From DASPXK01 sp035637315 (GTDB lineage: Bacteria > Chloroflexota > UBA6077 > JACCZL01): a DNA stretch of 6,415 nucleotides. The notes under the pieces are model-generated. The model did not search any database and was not told the origin of the DNA. It worked only from the letters and a program-made list of their open reading frames with translations. Within the stretch, counting starts at the first letter, position 1, and the number at the start of each line of letters is the position of its first letter. Below, one piece after another: positions 1-5,678 of this stretch. The translations under genes and the position numbers were made by a program. The DNA lies in assembly GCA_035637315.1 (NCBI GenBank), contig DASPXK010000312.1, forward strand, positions 1 through 6,415. The letters are read 5' to 3'.

Positions 1-931
1 CCCGGTCATGCATGACTAGCAGGGGCGTGTGGACCCGGTCGAGAACCGCGGCCGGCGAGATCCGTGCCAGGCGTTCCTGAGTGGCTTCGGGGAGGAGCGC
101 CAGCGCTTCCTCGGCCCCGGCCGGCGAGAGCCCGTCGAGCAGCTCCAGGACGACACGGCCGAGCGGCGAGAGACGCCCGACCTCCTCGCGGGCCGAGGGC
201 TCTTCTCGGACGTAAAGCTCTTCCAGGACGTCGCGGTCGGCCCCTGGCGGCAGCGTGTCGACGATTTGCCGGGCGACCACCCAGACGGTCAACTGATGGG
301 GCTGCCAGGCCTCGTTCACTCCGGCGTACTCGAGGCTCTGAGTCGAGACGGCTCGAGTCAAATCGCGCGCGTCGTTGTAGCCGCCGAATGTGTTCACGAA
401 GGCGAGCTGCCCGGCCAGACGCGGGTCGGCCGAGGCCAGCACCGCCAGCGAGCCTCCCACCGAAAAGCCCAGGATGCCGATCCGATTCGGGTCGACGTCG
501 TCATGGGAGCGCAGCAGCGCCACGTCCTCGACGATCGCGTCGACCTCTTCGGGCAGCACCTTGCCGGCGGCCAGGTTCGACGAGGCTGGGATCATCACCA
601 CGGCTCCTGCTCGACTGACGCCCTCGGCGAAGCGGACCAGGATCGGCTCGTCGCGCCCTAACGGCCGTGCCCCAAGGAGGACCAGCAGCGCTCCGTACCG
701 ACCGCTCGGGCCGGGCAAGTAGATGTCTCCCTCGACCTGTCCGACGCTGTAATCGAAGCGGAACGTCTCGCGTCGCGGAGGTGGACTCAGCCAGTTCAGC
801 GGCTGGAGGGGGACCTGACTGAACACAGCCGGCAGCAGCAGCAGGCTCTTCAGCCCGACTCGGCCCGGGTGGCTGGCGAGGACGAGTAAGCAGAAGGCCG
901 TAGGCAGTAGGCAGAGGATGACGGGAAACAC
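1..931 (-). CDS. Alpha/beta hydrolase, dienelactone-hydrolase type, membrane-anchored or exported; 3' end outside window
   Basis: The minus strand is open from the GTG at 931 to the left edge (310 codons visible). The nucleophile elbow G155-F-S-V-G-G160 puts the catalytic Ser at 157. It follows a strand reading DPNRIGIL, as in dienelactone hydrolases and acyl-peptidase-like hydrolases. A strand reading VLLGAR (about 84-89) probably leads to the oxyanion hole. The frame leaves the window at TPLLVMHDR, the strand that normally carries the catalytic Asp one or two residues further on, so both Asp and His lie outside. Residues 2-20 are hydrophobic, suggesting a signal anchor. The stretch HPGRVGLKSLLLLPAVF then follows, which I think is native to the family. 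The start is uncertain: GTG 931 has only a weak GGA upstream, GTG 826 would remove the hydrophobic segment, and part of that segment is encoded by a heptamer repeat. It probably cleaves an ester or lactone; the substrate is unknown. Confidence 0.85.
   Translation of the reverse strand, partial: MFPVILCLLPTAFCLLVLASHPGRVGLKSLLLLPAVFSQVPLQPLNWLSPPPRRETFRFDYSVGQVEGDIYLPGPSGRYGALLVLLGARPLGRDEPILVRFAEGVSRAGAVVMIPASSNLAAGKVLPEEVDAIVEDVALLRSHDDVDPNRIGILGFSVGGSLAVLASADPRLAGQLAFVNTFGGYNDARDLTRAVSTQSLEYAGVNEAWQPHQLTVWVVARQIVDTLPPGADRDVLEELYVREEPSAREEVGRLSPLGRVVLELLDGLSPAGAEEALALLPEATQERLARISPAAVLDRVHTPLLVMHDR
887..914. repeat. Heptamer tandem array 1 (consensus TAGGCAG)
   Basis: Four consecutive 7-base units are present: TAAGCAG, AAGGCCG, TAGGCAG, TAGGCAG. 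The array lies inside the N-terminal coding part of the hydrolase and encodes part of its hydrophobic segment. It resembles the heptanucleotide short tandem repeats known from cyanobacteria and other environmental bacteria. Confidence 0.75.
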
Positions 932-937
932 GCTTCC

Positions 938-958
938 ACTGCCTAGTGCCCAGTGCCT
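938..958. repeat. Heptamer tandem array 2 (consensus AGTGCCT)
   Basis: Three 7-base units (ACTGCCT, AGTGCCC, AGTGCCT) directly abut the 20-bp palindrome at 959. They sit immediately upstream of the hydrolase start, in the gap behind the MFS gene. Confidence 0.75.
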
Positions 959-982
959 GGGCACGGCATGCCGTGCCCCTAC
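959..982. repeat. Perfect 20-bp palindrome followed by GCCCCTAC
   Basis: Bases 959-978 read GGGCACGGCATGCCGTGCCC, which is identical to its own reverse complement. The right arm merges into the motif GCCCCTAC at 975-982 (GTAGGGGC on the other strand). A second GCCCCTAC with a weaker hairpin and a nearby heptamer array lies at 5679-5726, so this looks like a dispersed element rather than a gene-specific operator. It lies between the MFS stop and the hydrolase start. In RNA it could form a 3' hairpin, but no T-tract follows on either strand. Confidence 0.8.
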
Positions 983-1009
983 AGGCCGCCTAGCTGCTGG
1001 CACTGGAAT

Positions 1010-1039
1010 ACCGTTTCAGCGAGAAGATCCAGAAACGGT
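1010..1039. other. Hairpin at the 3' end of the MFS gene
   Basis: An 8-bp perfect inverted repeat, ACCGTTTC at 1010-1017 and GAAACGGT at 1032-1039, encloses a 14-base loop. The MFS stop codon (1016-1018 on the minus strand) falls within it. There is no T-run on either side, so it is not a typical intrinsic terminator, though it could protect the 3' end of the transcript. Confidence 0.4.
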
Positions 1040-2257
1040 GCGAGGCCCACAACAGCACGCCGGTCCCTCATTCCTCATTCCTTGTTCCTCATTCCTCGCC
1101 TCCAGGTTCAAGCTGAGCAGGGCGGCGCAGAGCGACAGTCCAGCCGAGGCGAGCATGACTGTCGGATAGCTTCCGAGGAGCTCGTAGCCGACCCCGGCCA
1201 GGTAAGAGCCAGTCGCCGAGCCGATCTGGTGAGCGACGACCAGAATGCCCATCAACGCTCCGATCATGCGTGGTCCAAAGATCTCCGCCGACGCGGCCGC
1301 CACCAGCGGGATTGTGGCCATGTCGGTCAGCCCAAAGACGAGCGCGAAGAGGACCAGGGCGCGCTCGTCCGTGGCCGTGGCCAGCCACAGCAGAGACAGC
1401 GCCCTGACCGTAAACGCCACCACCAGCGGCAGGCGTCCGCCCCAGCGATCCGCGGCCTGGCCAGCCACGATCAGGCCGATGACGTCGAACAGCCCGACCA
1501 AGCCCAGCACACGCGCGCCCGCGACGGCCGAAACGCCGACGTCCACGGCATACGGCACCAGATGGGTATGCACGACGCCGAGGGTCGTCAGGCCGCACAG
1601 AAAGTAGCTCCCGAAGAGCAGCACAAATGCACGCCGGCGAAACGCCAGGCGCAAGGTGGTGAGCAGGCCGGGTCCGCTCGCTCGCTTGGGGGCCGGCGTG
1701 CGGGCCAGCAGCATCCAAGCCGCCGGCAGCACCACCAGGAGGAGCGCGACACCGAAGCCAGCCATCGTCGGCCGCCAGCCGAAACCGTCTATGGAGACAG
1801 CCGCGACGGGCGCCAGGATCAGTTGTCCGAGTGGCGCGCCGGCGCTGCATAGGCCGAAGATCAAGCCGCGCCGGCGCTCGAAGCGCTGCATAACCGCGGC
1901 GGCAATGGTCGCGTTTGCCGCGCCGGCGTAGCCGACTGACGTCAAGAGCACGAAGACGAGGCCGAACTGCCAGAGTGCGGCCGTGAGCGGCGCGAGGAGC
2001 GCGCCGAGCCCGGCCGCGAGCACGGCGCCAGGCACTACCAGCCTTGGACCGCCCAGATCGACGAGGCGGCCGAGGAACGGCTGGCCCAAGCCGAACATCA
2101 GGTAGCTCAGCGCGGCTATCCCGGCCACGGTGGCCCGGTCAGCCCCGAAGTCGGCCTCGATCGGCCGCACCCAGACGGAGAAGATCTGTCGCAGCCCACC
2201 GACCCCAAACAGCACGAGCGTCGCCCCGGAGATCAGCCCCAGCCCGCCCACGCGCAT
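1016..2257 (-). CDS. Major facilitator superfamily transporter, 12 TM, OFA/monocarboxylate-type
   Basis: This is a 413-residue inner-membrane transporter with about 12 hydrophobic segments. Motif A, GRLVDLGGPR, lies at 63-72 between TM2 and TM3, and its degenerate repeat QAADRWGGR lies at 267-275 in the second half. The segment QRFERRRGLIFGLCSAG (124-140) is typical of the OFA/monocarboxylate-transporter branch. A basic loop around 190-210 separates the two six-helix bundles. I chose ATG 2257, although the frame stays open to a GTG at 2326. The extra 23 residues are not membrane-like, they lie antisense to the RidA remnant, and a -10-like TACAAT sits exactly 7 bases before ATG 2257. Homology probably ends near residue 386. 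The last 27 residues come from a heptamer array and the DNA after it, suggesting that the original stop was lost. The substrate is unknown; small organic acids are a reasonable guess for this branch. Confidence 0.9.
   Translation of the reverse strand: MRVGGLGLISGATLVLFGVGGLRQIFSVWVRPIEADFGADRATVAGIAALSYLMFGLGQPFLGRLVDLGGPRLVVPGAVLAAGLGALLAPLTAALWQFGLVFVLLTSVGYAGAANATIAAAVMQRFERRRGLIFGLCSAGAPLGQLILAPVAAVSIDGFGWRPTMAGFGVALLLVVLPAAWMLLARTPAPKRASGPGLLTTLRLAFRRRAFVLLFGSYFLCGLTTLGVVHTHLVPYAVDVGVSAVAGARVLGLVGLFDVIGLIVAGQAADRWGGRLPLVVAFTVRALSLLWLATATDERALVLFALVFGLTDMATIPLVAAASAEIFGPRMIGALMGILVVAHQIGSATGSYLAGVGYELLGSYPTVMLASAGLSLCAALLSLNLEARNEEQGMRNEGPACCCGPRTVSGSSR
1068..1095. repeat. Heptamer tandem array 3 (consensus TCATTCC)
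   Basis: Four units are present: TCATTCC, TCATTCC, TTGTTCC, TCATTCC. The array lies within the 3' end of the MFS frame, where it encodes a charged tail (RNEEQGMRNEG) unlike the membrane protein before it. Confidence 0.8.
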
Positions 2258-2264
2258 GGACGGG

Positions 2265-2270
2265 ATTGTA
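2265..2270 (-). promoter_or_regulatory. Candidate -10 element of the MFS gene, leaderless
   Basis: On the minus strand TACAAT (2270-2265) matches TAnnnT and lies 7 bases before ATG 2257, so transcription would start at the A of the start codon. No Shine-Dalgarno sequence precedes this ATG, which agrees with a leaderless message. I see no convincing -35 element. Confidence 0.45.
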
Positions 2271-2314
2271 TAGGGACGCACCGCGCGGGCCTCGATGAGC
2301 GCCCGGGCCAGGTT

Positions 2315-2446
2315 TTGGGCGACCACGCGGCGGCCAGCACGCTCGCCGGCACGAGCGCTCTGGCCGATCCCGACTACCTGATCGAGGTGGACGCCACCGC
2401 TGTCGGCGGTAGCCAGGGGGTTAAGTCCCTACCGCGGCAAGGCTAG
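2315..2446 (+). pseudogene. RidA/YjgF-family gene, C-terminal remnant
   Basis: Read from 2315, the plus strand gives LGDHAAASTLAGTSALADPDY, then LIEVDATAV, then a short tail and a stop at 2444-2446. The pattern 'D-pASTlvGv-aLadP-yliEieAtAv' is the hallmark C-terminus of RidA (YjgF/YER057c/UK114) enamine/imine deaminases, including the region around the trimer-interface active site. Only about 30 residues of homology remain, against roughly 130 in a full protein. The preceding residues expected in this family are not in frame. A neighbouring frame from 2295 reads MSARARF and could join by a one-base shift near 2313-2319, but that is speculative. The fragment is wedged between the MFS start and the AhpD-like gene, and its last bases overlap the latter's 3' end in antisense. 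I infer a gene lost by deletion and frameshift. Confidence 0.6.
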
Positions 2447-3001
2447 TGTGGCCTCTCGTACGGTGTGCATGATCGTTTTCAGCCCGAGACCGTTTGCGAC
2501 TCGATTCGTGTAGCAGAAGTAGGCCACCCGGTTGTTGAGGTCTAGGATGTCGAGGTCGGACAGGCCATGGGCGCGGAGCGCCTCGATGTCCTCCTCGGTC
2601 GTCCCGCCGGCGTCCAGGGTGAGCTTCACCGCGTACGCGATGATGGCGTCCAGTCGCGGATCTCCAGACCGTGCCGTGCGCGGGTCGGCGTTGATCGCGT
2701 CCACCAGCTCGGGGGCTACGCCAAGCGCCTGCACCTTCAGGGTCGAGCCCGATGAGCAGTGCGGCGTGCAGTTCATCACCGACGTCACCAGGTTGGCCAC
2801 CTGGCGCTCGATCGGGCTCAAGCCCGAAGGACAGCCTTCCACGGTCTTGTAGAGCCGCAGGCGCTCGTAAACCAGCTCAGGATACAGGCTGCCGAGCATC
2901 GTGTATTCAGACGGCTCGCCCAAACTGGCTGCCTGCCAGTCGTACGCCTCTTTGAGCAGGCCCTCCGCCTCGCTCCAAGGGATCGTTCGAATCCATCCCA
3001 T
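2429..3001 (-). CDS. AhpD-like / carboxymuconolactone decarboxylase-fold protein (peroxidase-related)
   Basis: This 190-residue protein has the layout of the uncharacterised peroxidase-related branch of the AhpD-like fold: an N-terminal helical region, then LSPIERQVANLVTSVMNC, a cysteine pair, and a C-terminal helix ILDLNNRVAYFCYTNRVANGLG (152-173) typical of that branch. AhpD proteins reduce peroxides or reoxidise a partner through a CxxC pair plus a nearby His. Here the pair is C78-T-P-H-C82, with three residues between the cysteines instead of two, and the usual His after the second Cys is replaced by SSGS. Activity may therefore differ or be lost. ATG 3001 is well supported by GGAGG about 9 bases upstream. 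It is transcribed divergently from the LLM pair through a 53-bp region, hinting at shared regulation. The exact substrate cannot be inferred. Confidence 0.85.
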   Translation of the reverse strand: MGWIRTIPWSEAEGLLKEAYDWQAASLGEPSEYTMLGSLYPELVYERLRLYKTVEGCPSGLSPIERQVANLVTSVMNCTPHCSSGSTLKVQALGVAPELVDAINADPRTARSGDPRLDAIIAYAVKLTLDAGGTTEEDIEALRAHGLSDLDILDLNNRVAYFCYTNRVANGLGLKTIMHTVREATLALPR

Positions 3002-3054
3002 CCTTGCTCCCTCCGTACGTCACGTCTGGTGTCGAGCAAGTATAATCCGCGGCC
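3002..3054. promoter_or_regulatory. Divergent promoter region with overlapping opposite -10 elements
   Basis: On the plus strand TATAAT (3041-3046) is a perfect -10, 8 bases before the GTG start of the first LLM gene. On the minus strand TATACT (complement of 3039-3044) overlaps it by four bases and would start a transcript near 3032, giving the AhpD-like gene a leader of about 30 bases with a strong ribosome site (GGAGG, 3014-3010). The plus-strand message would be leaderless or nearly so, with no ribosome site. No good -35 is visible for either direction. CGTACG (3014-3019) and the ACGT-rich stretch up to 3025 could bind a regulator, but this is not established. Confidence 0.6.
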
Positions 3055-4008
3055 GTGCCCAGCTTACCAACCGGGGTGTGGTTTTTCCCGGACGCGCCGG
3101 CGCCCTTGCTGGTTGAGGCTGCCGAGCAGGCCGAAGAGCTCGGGATCGGCGAGTTCTGGCTCGGCGACGAGGGGTCGGCGCGCGAGCCCTTCACGGTGCT
3201 CGCCGCGGCCGCGGTGCGCACACACTCGATCCGCCTGGCTGTCGGGATCACCAACCCGTACGCTCGCCATCCCGCCCTGAGCGCCGTGTCGATGATGACG
3301 GTCAACGAGCTTTCGGGCGGCCGAGCGACCCTGGGGCTCGGCGTCGGTGGGAGCATCTGCCTCGGCCCGCTCGGCATCGAGCCGATCAGGCCGCTGGCGA
3401 GCGTCCGGCGCGCGCTGCGCATCATTCGGGCGACCTGTCGGGGCGAGGCTACGGAAGGGTACACGCCCCCAGCCAGGCTCATCGTCGACCCCGATCTGCC
3501 AGTCTTCATCGGCTCCCGATCGGAACGGATCAACTGTTTGGCCTCGGCGGAGGCCGATGGCTCGTTCGTGGCCGGGCTGCCGCTCGTGCGGCTCCCGCAG
3601 GTCATCGGCTGGAACCGATCGGTGCGCGATATCCCGATCGCGCTGTACCTCTCCGTTGCCTTCGGGCCCGAAGAGCTGGAGCGCACCCGGCCTCAAATGG
3701 TGTGGACGCTGTTGAACGCACCTCCGGAGACGGCCGCGCTGGCCGGCGTCTCCCGGGCCGACCTGCAGGCCGCCGCCGACGCCTTCCAGGCCGGCGATCG
3801 AGAGCCTGCCCGCCGCCTGATGACGGACGACGTGCTGGGGCTGACGCTGCTGTGGGGAAGCCCACGCGAGGTCGGGCAGCGCCTCGCTGGCCTGGCGCGG
3901 GAGCATCGGCCCGCGAGTATCGGCCTGGCCTTGCACCAGGAGGACATCCCTGCCACCCTCGATGCGTGCGCGGCCGCCTTCGCCGAGCTGGCCCGGGAGC
4001 TCGGCTGA
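3055..4008 (+). CDS. LLM-class flavin/F420-dependent oxidoreductase, first of tandem pair
   Basis: This is a 317-residue luciferase-like TIM-barrel protein, near the usual length for the family. Motifs in order are GITNPYARHP (64-73), LGLGVGGS (93-100), which contacts the cofactor phosphate, the strand PVFIGSRSE (149-157) followed by AEADGSFVAG (165-174), and GSPREVGQRL (268-277) near the C-terminus. The TNPYxRHP and GVGGS motifs place it with the F420-dependent branch (methylene-tetrahydromethanopterin reductase-like) rather than FMN luciferases; this is recognition, not a computed assignment. The start is GTG 3055, chosen because TATAAT lies 8 bases upstream and the MPSLPTGVWFFPD N-terminus fits the first strand. 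It overlaps the next gene by one base (TGATG), so the two are almost certainly co-transcribed and translationally coupled. The protein is cytosolic, with unknown substrate. Confidence 0.92.
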   Translation: MPSLPTGVWFFPDAPAPLLVEAAEQAEELGIGEFWLGDEGSAREPFTVLAAAAVRTHSIRLAVGITNPYARHPALSAVSMMTVNELSGGRATLGLGVGGSICLGPLGIEPIRPLASVRRALRIIRATCRGEATEGYTPPARLIVDPDLPVFIGSRSERINCLASAEADGSFVAGLPLVRLPQVIGWNRSVRDIPIALYLSVAFGPEELERTRPQMVWTLLNAPPETAALAGVSRADLQAAADAFQAGDREPARRLMTDDVLGLTLLWGSPREVGQRLAGLAREHRPASIGLALHQEDIPATLDACAAAFAELARELG

Positions 4009-4967
4009 TGGTTGGGGTCATCAGCCACCTGGCGAACCCGACCGCCGACCAGGTGGTGGAGTTCGCCACCACCGCCGAAGCGGCCGGGGCCGACTGGCTC
4101 GGGGTCGCCGACGCCTTCTGGTGGCGTGACACGTGGGTCCTCCTGGCCGAGGCCGCGCGAGCGACGACAAGGCTGACCATTGGCCCCACCACTACCAATC
4201 CGTACCTGCGCCATCCCTTCCACACGCTCTCGGGCATCGCCACCCTCCAGGAGCTGGCCGGCCCGCGCGTGATGGTCGGGATCGCGGCCGGCGGCTCGGA
4301 GGTCAGCCTGGCCGCTCACGTCTCCCGCCGCGACGCGGCCGAGCGCGTGGCCGACCTGGTGACACTGATCCGGGCCGTCGCCGGCGGGGCGCCGCTCGAC
4401 GAGGAGAGCGGAAAGCACCTGGAGCTCCCGCTGTCGCTGCCGCCCATTCTCATCGCCGCGCGCGGGAATCGGATGCTGGCCACGGCCGGCCGCCATGCCG
4501 ACCGGGCGCTGCTCTGGGCCGTCCCGCAGAGCGATCTGGACCGCACGGTGGAGCGGATTCGGGCGGGGGCCCGGGAGGGCCGAGCCGCCCCCGGCGAGCA
4601 GCCCGAGATCGTCTGGGCGCCGCTCGTGCTGAACGACGCGAGTGTCGAAGGCCGGGTGCGGAGGACAACCGTCTACGCCGCGTTGAACAGCGCCCCGGAG
4701 GTCAGGCGGCGCTGGGGCCTCGACGACCAACGAGTGGAGTCGATTCGCACCAAGATGGTGCAGGCCAGCGCGGAGGCCGCCGCCGATGAGGTGCCGGACG
4801 CGGCACTGGACGACCTGATCTTTCGTGATCCCGATCCGTCCTCGATCGCAAGCGCCGGCCGAGCGATCGGCGCGACCTCGATCGCCATCCCCGGCTTCGA
4901 CACGGCCACGCTCTCGGCCCGGATTGGGTGGGCGAAGCAGGTCGAATCCCTGCTCGGGCCCGCTTGA
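4008..4967 (+). CDS. LLM-class flavin/F420-dependent oxidoreductase, second of tandem pair
   Basis: This 319-residue luciferase-like protein begins at ATG 4008, whose A is the last base of the upstream stop codon. A GGGAG (3995-3999) eight bases before it serves as ribosome site. The frame is open further upstream to 3702, but that would run through the first LLM gene and is rejected. Motifs are TTTNPYLRHP (61-70), VGIAAGGSE (90-98) and PPILIAARGNRMLATAGRHAD (145-165). It is clearly a paralogue of its neighbour: both share the TNPYxRHP motif, the Gly-rich loop and an (A/L)LN(A/S)xPE stretch (225-231 here). They have diverged strongly elsewhere and lack the same C-terminal GSPREV segment, which here reads DPSSIASAGRAIG. 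The pair may form a heterodimer, as LuxA and LuxB do, or act on successive substrates; both are inferences. Confidence 0.92.
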   Translation: MVGVISHLANPTADQVVEFATTAEAAGADWLGVADAFWWRDTWVLLAEAARATTRLTIGPTTTNPYLRHPFHTLSGIATLQELAGPRVMVGIAAGGSEVSLAAHVSRRDAAERVADLVTLIRAVAGGAPLDEESGKHLELPLSLPPILIAARGNRMLATAGRHADRALLWAVPQSDLDRTVERIRAGAREGRAAPGEQPEIVWAPLVLNDASVEGRVRRTTVYAALNSAPEVRRRWGLDDQRVESIRTKMVQASAEAAADEVPDAALDDLIFRDPDPSSIASAGRAIGATSIAIPGFDTATLSARIGWAKQVESLLGPA

Positions 4968-4982
4968 GGCTCTCTTTCGTCA

Positions 4983-5010
4983 ACGGCAGGCCGTCGGGTC
5001 GCATCCGACC
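4983..5010. other. Two small hairpins after the LLM operon
   Basis: ACGGC-AG-GCCGT (4983-4994) and GGTCG-CATC-CGACC (4997-5010) are perfect 5-bp stems lying 15 to 43 bases after the LLM stop codon. Neither is followed by a T-run. They could act as a weak or factor-dependent 3' end for the operon. Confidence 0.3.
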
Positions 5011-5055
5011 ATGTGCATCCGGACCAGCTCTTAATCGTCGAGGTGAGCGTCTGGG

Positions 5056-5077
5056 TTGGTCGCGAACCCGCGGCCGA
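5056..5077. terminator. Possible shared terminator-like hairpin between convergent genes
   Basis: TTGGTCGCG (5056-5064) can pair with CGCGGCCGA (5069-5077) across the loop AACC, giving a nine-pair stem with two G-T wobbles. It lies between the LLM operon and the Uma2 gene, which converge here, so one structure could serve both. No T-tract follows on either strand, so intrinsic termination is doubtful. Confidence 0.3.
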
Positions 5078-5083
5078 TCGAAA

Positions 5084-5644
5084 TCAGCGGAGCAGCTCGG
5101 CGATCTCGAGCTCGCGCTCCGGGAACGCCAGCGGCGCCACCCGATCCCCTCGCCGCAACGTCTGCACCACCCCATATCCATCCGGAGCCGGATCACGGTA
5201 AACGTGGACCACGCTATGCGGGATGTCCACCAGCCACGCCTCGCGTATGCCGAATCGAGCATATAACGGCATCTTGACGGCGCGGTCTTCGGCCAACGTC
5301 GAGTCCGCCACCTGTACCATGAGAAGCACGTCTTCCGGCGTCGGGTGAGTCGTTCGATAGCGCTCGGCCGGGCGGCGCAAGAGCGCAACATCAGGTTGAG
5401 GCTCGTTGTAGGTGTCGAGCCTGATTGGGTTCTGCGATCGTACGCGTGCCACGTCGCTGAACCGCAGCACGAATACCTCGGCGAACTCGTCAACGGCGTC
5501 TGCGTGTCCGGCACCGATCGGCGGCGTGTCGACGATCTGTCCCTCGATCAGCTCGACGCGGCTGTCCTCGTCCAGGATGCCAGCCTCGGCCATCCGGTAG
5601 TACTCGTCGACGGTGAATCGGTGCTTCGGGACTTGGATTGCCAT
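5084..5644 (-). CDS. Uma2-family (DUF820) PD-(D/E)XK-fold protein
   Basis: This 186-residue protein shows the full Uma2 layout: FTVDEYYRMAEAGIL (10-24), VELIEGQIV (30-38), EPQPDVALLR (81-90), then DVLLMVQVADSTLAEDRAVK (105-124) and YARFGIREAWLVDI (128-141). Uma2 proteins are predicted restriction-endonuclease-fold nucleases, numerous in cyanobacteria and Chloroflexota; their biological role is unclear. Candidate active-site residues are E31, D85 and K124. The acidic residue usual in the EVSD motif is Gln111 here (CAG codon), which may reduce or abolish nuclease activity. I chose ATG 5644 over TTG 5656: GAGG lies six bases before the ATG, and TATAAT (5668-5663) would start the transcript near 5656. 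It converges with the LLM operon and shares no evident function with it. Confidence 0.9.
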   Translation of the reverse strand: MAIQVPKHRFTVDEYYRMAEAGILDEDSRVELIEGQIVDTPPIGAGHADAVDEFAEVFVLRFSDVARVRSQNPIRLDTYNEPQPDVALLRRPAERYRTTHPTPEDVLLMVQVADSTLAEDRAVKMPLYARFGIREAWLVDIPHSVVHVYRDPAPDGYGVVQTLRRGDRVAPLAFPERELEIAELLR

Positions 5645-5662
5645 CGCCGGCCTCAAGCCAGC

Positions 5663-5668
5663 ATTATA
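5663..5668 (-). promoter_or_regulatory. -10 element of the Uma2 gene
   Basis: TATAAT on the minus strand is a perfect -10 hexamer. Initiation about seven bases downstream falls near 5656 and leaves a leader of roughly 12 bases containing only the GAGG ribosome site before ATG 5644. Repeat DNA immediately upstream (5679-5699) occupies the -35 region, where no consensus is visible. Confidence 0.55.
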
Positions 5669-5678
5669 GCCGACAGGT

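Noticed and set aside
29..661. 210-codon plus-strand open frame opposite the hydrolase
   Set aside because: The minus strand has a clear hydrolase with GFSVGG; the plus-strand translation is low-complexity antisense.
887..1095. Possible CRISPR array from the cluster of short repeats
   Set aside because: Units are contiguous 7-mers without spacers, and the three arrays have different sequences.
953..1852. 299-codon plus-strand open frame opposite the MFS gene
   Set aside because: Arg/Gln/Asp/His-rich composition with no domain; it is the antisense shadow of a well-supported membrane protein in GC-rich DNA.
3702..4007. 102-residue N-terminal extension of the second LLM gene
   Set aside because: It would overlap the first LLM gene out of frame, is Arg/Pro-rich, and ATG 4008 gives the expected family N-terminus with a ribosome site.
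3693..4730. 345-codon minus-strand open frame across both LLM genes
   Set aside because: It runs antisense across two genes with clear family motifs and has no recognisable domain.
5004..5050. Plus-strand stretch reading HPDQLLIVEVSVW, reminiscent of the Uma2 EVSD motif
   Set aside because: About a dozen residues with no flanking Uma2 sequence in any frame; too short to call a remnant.
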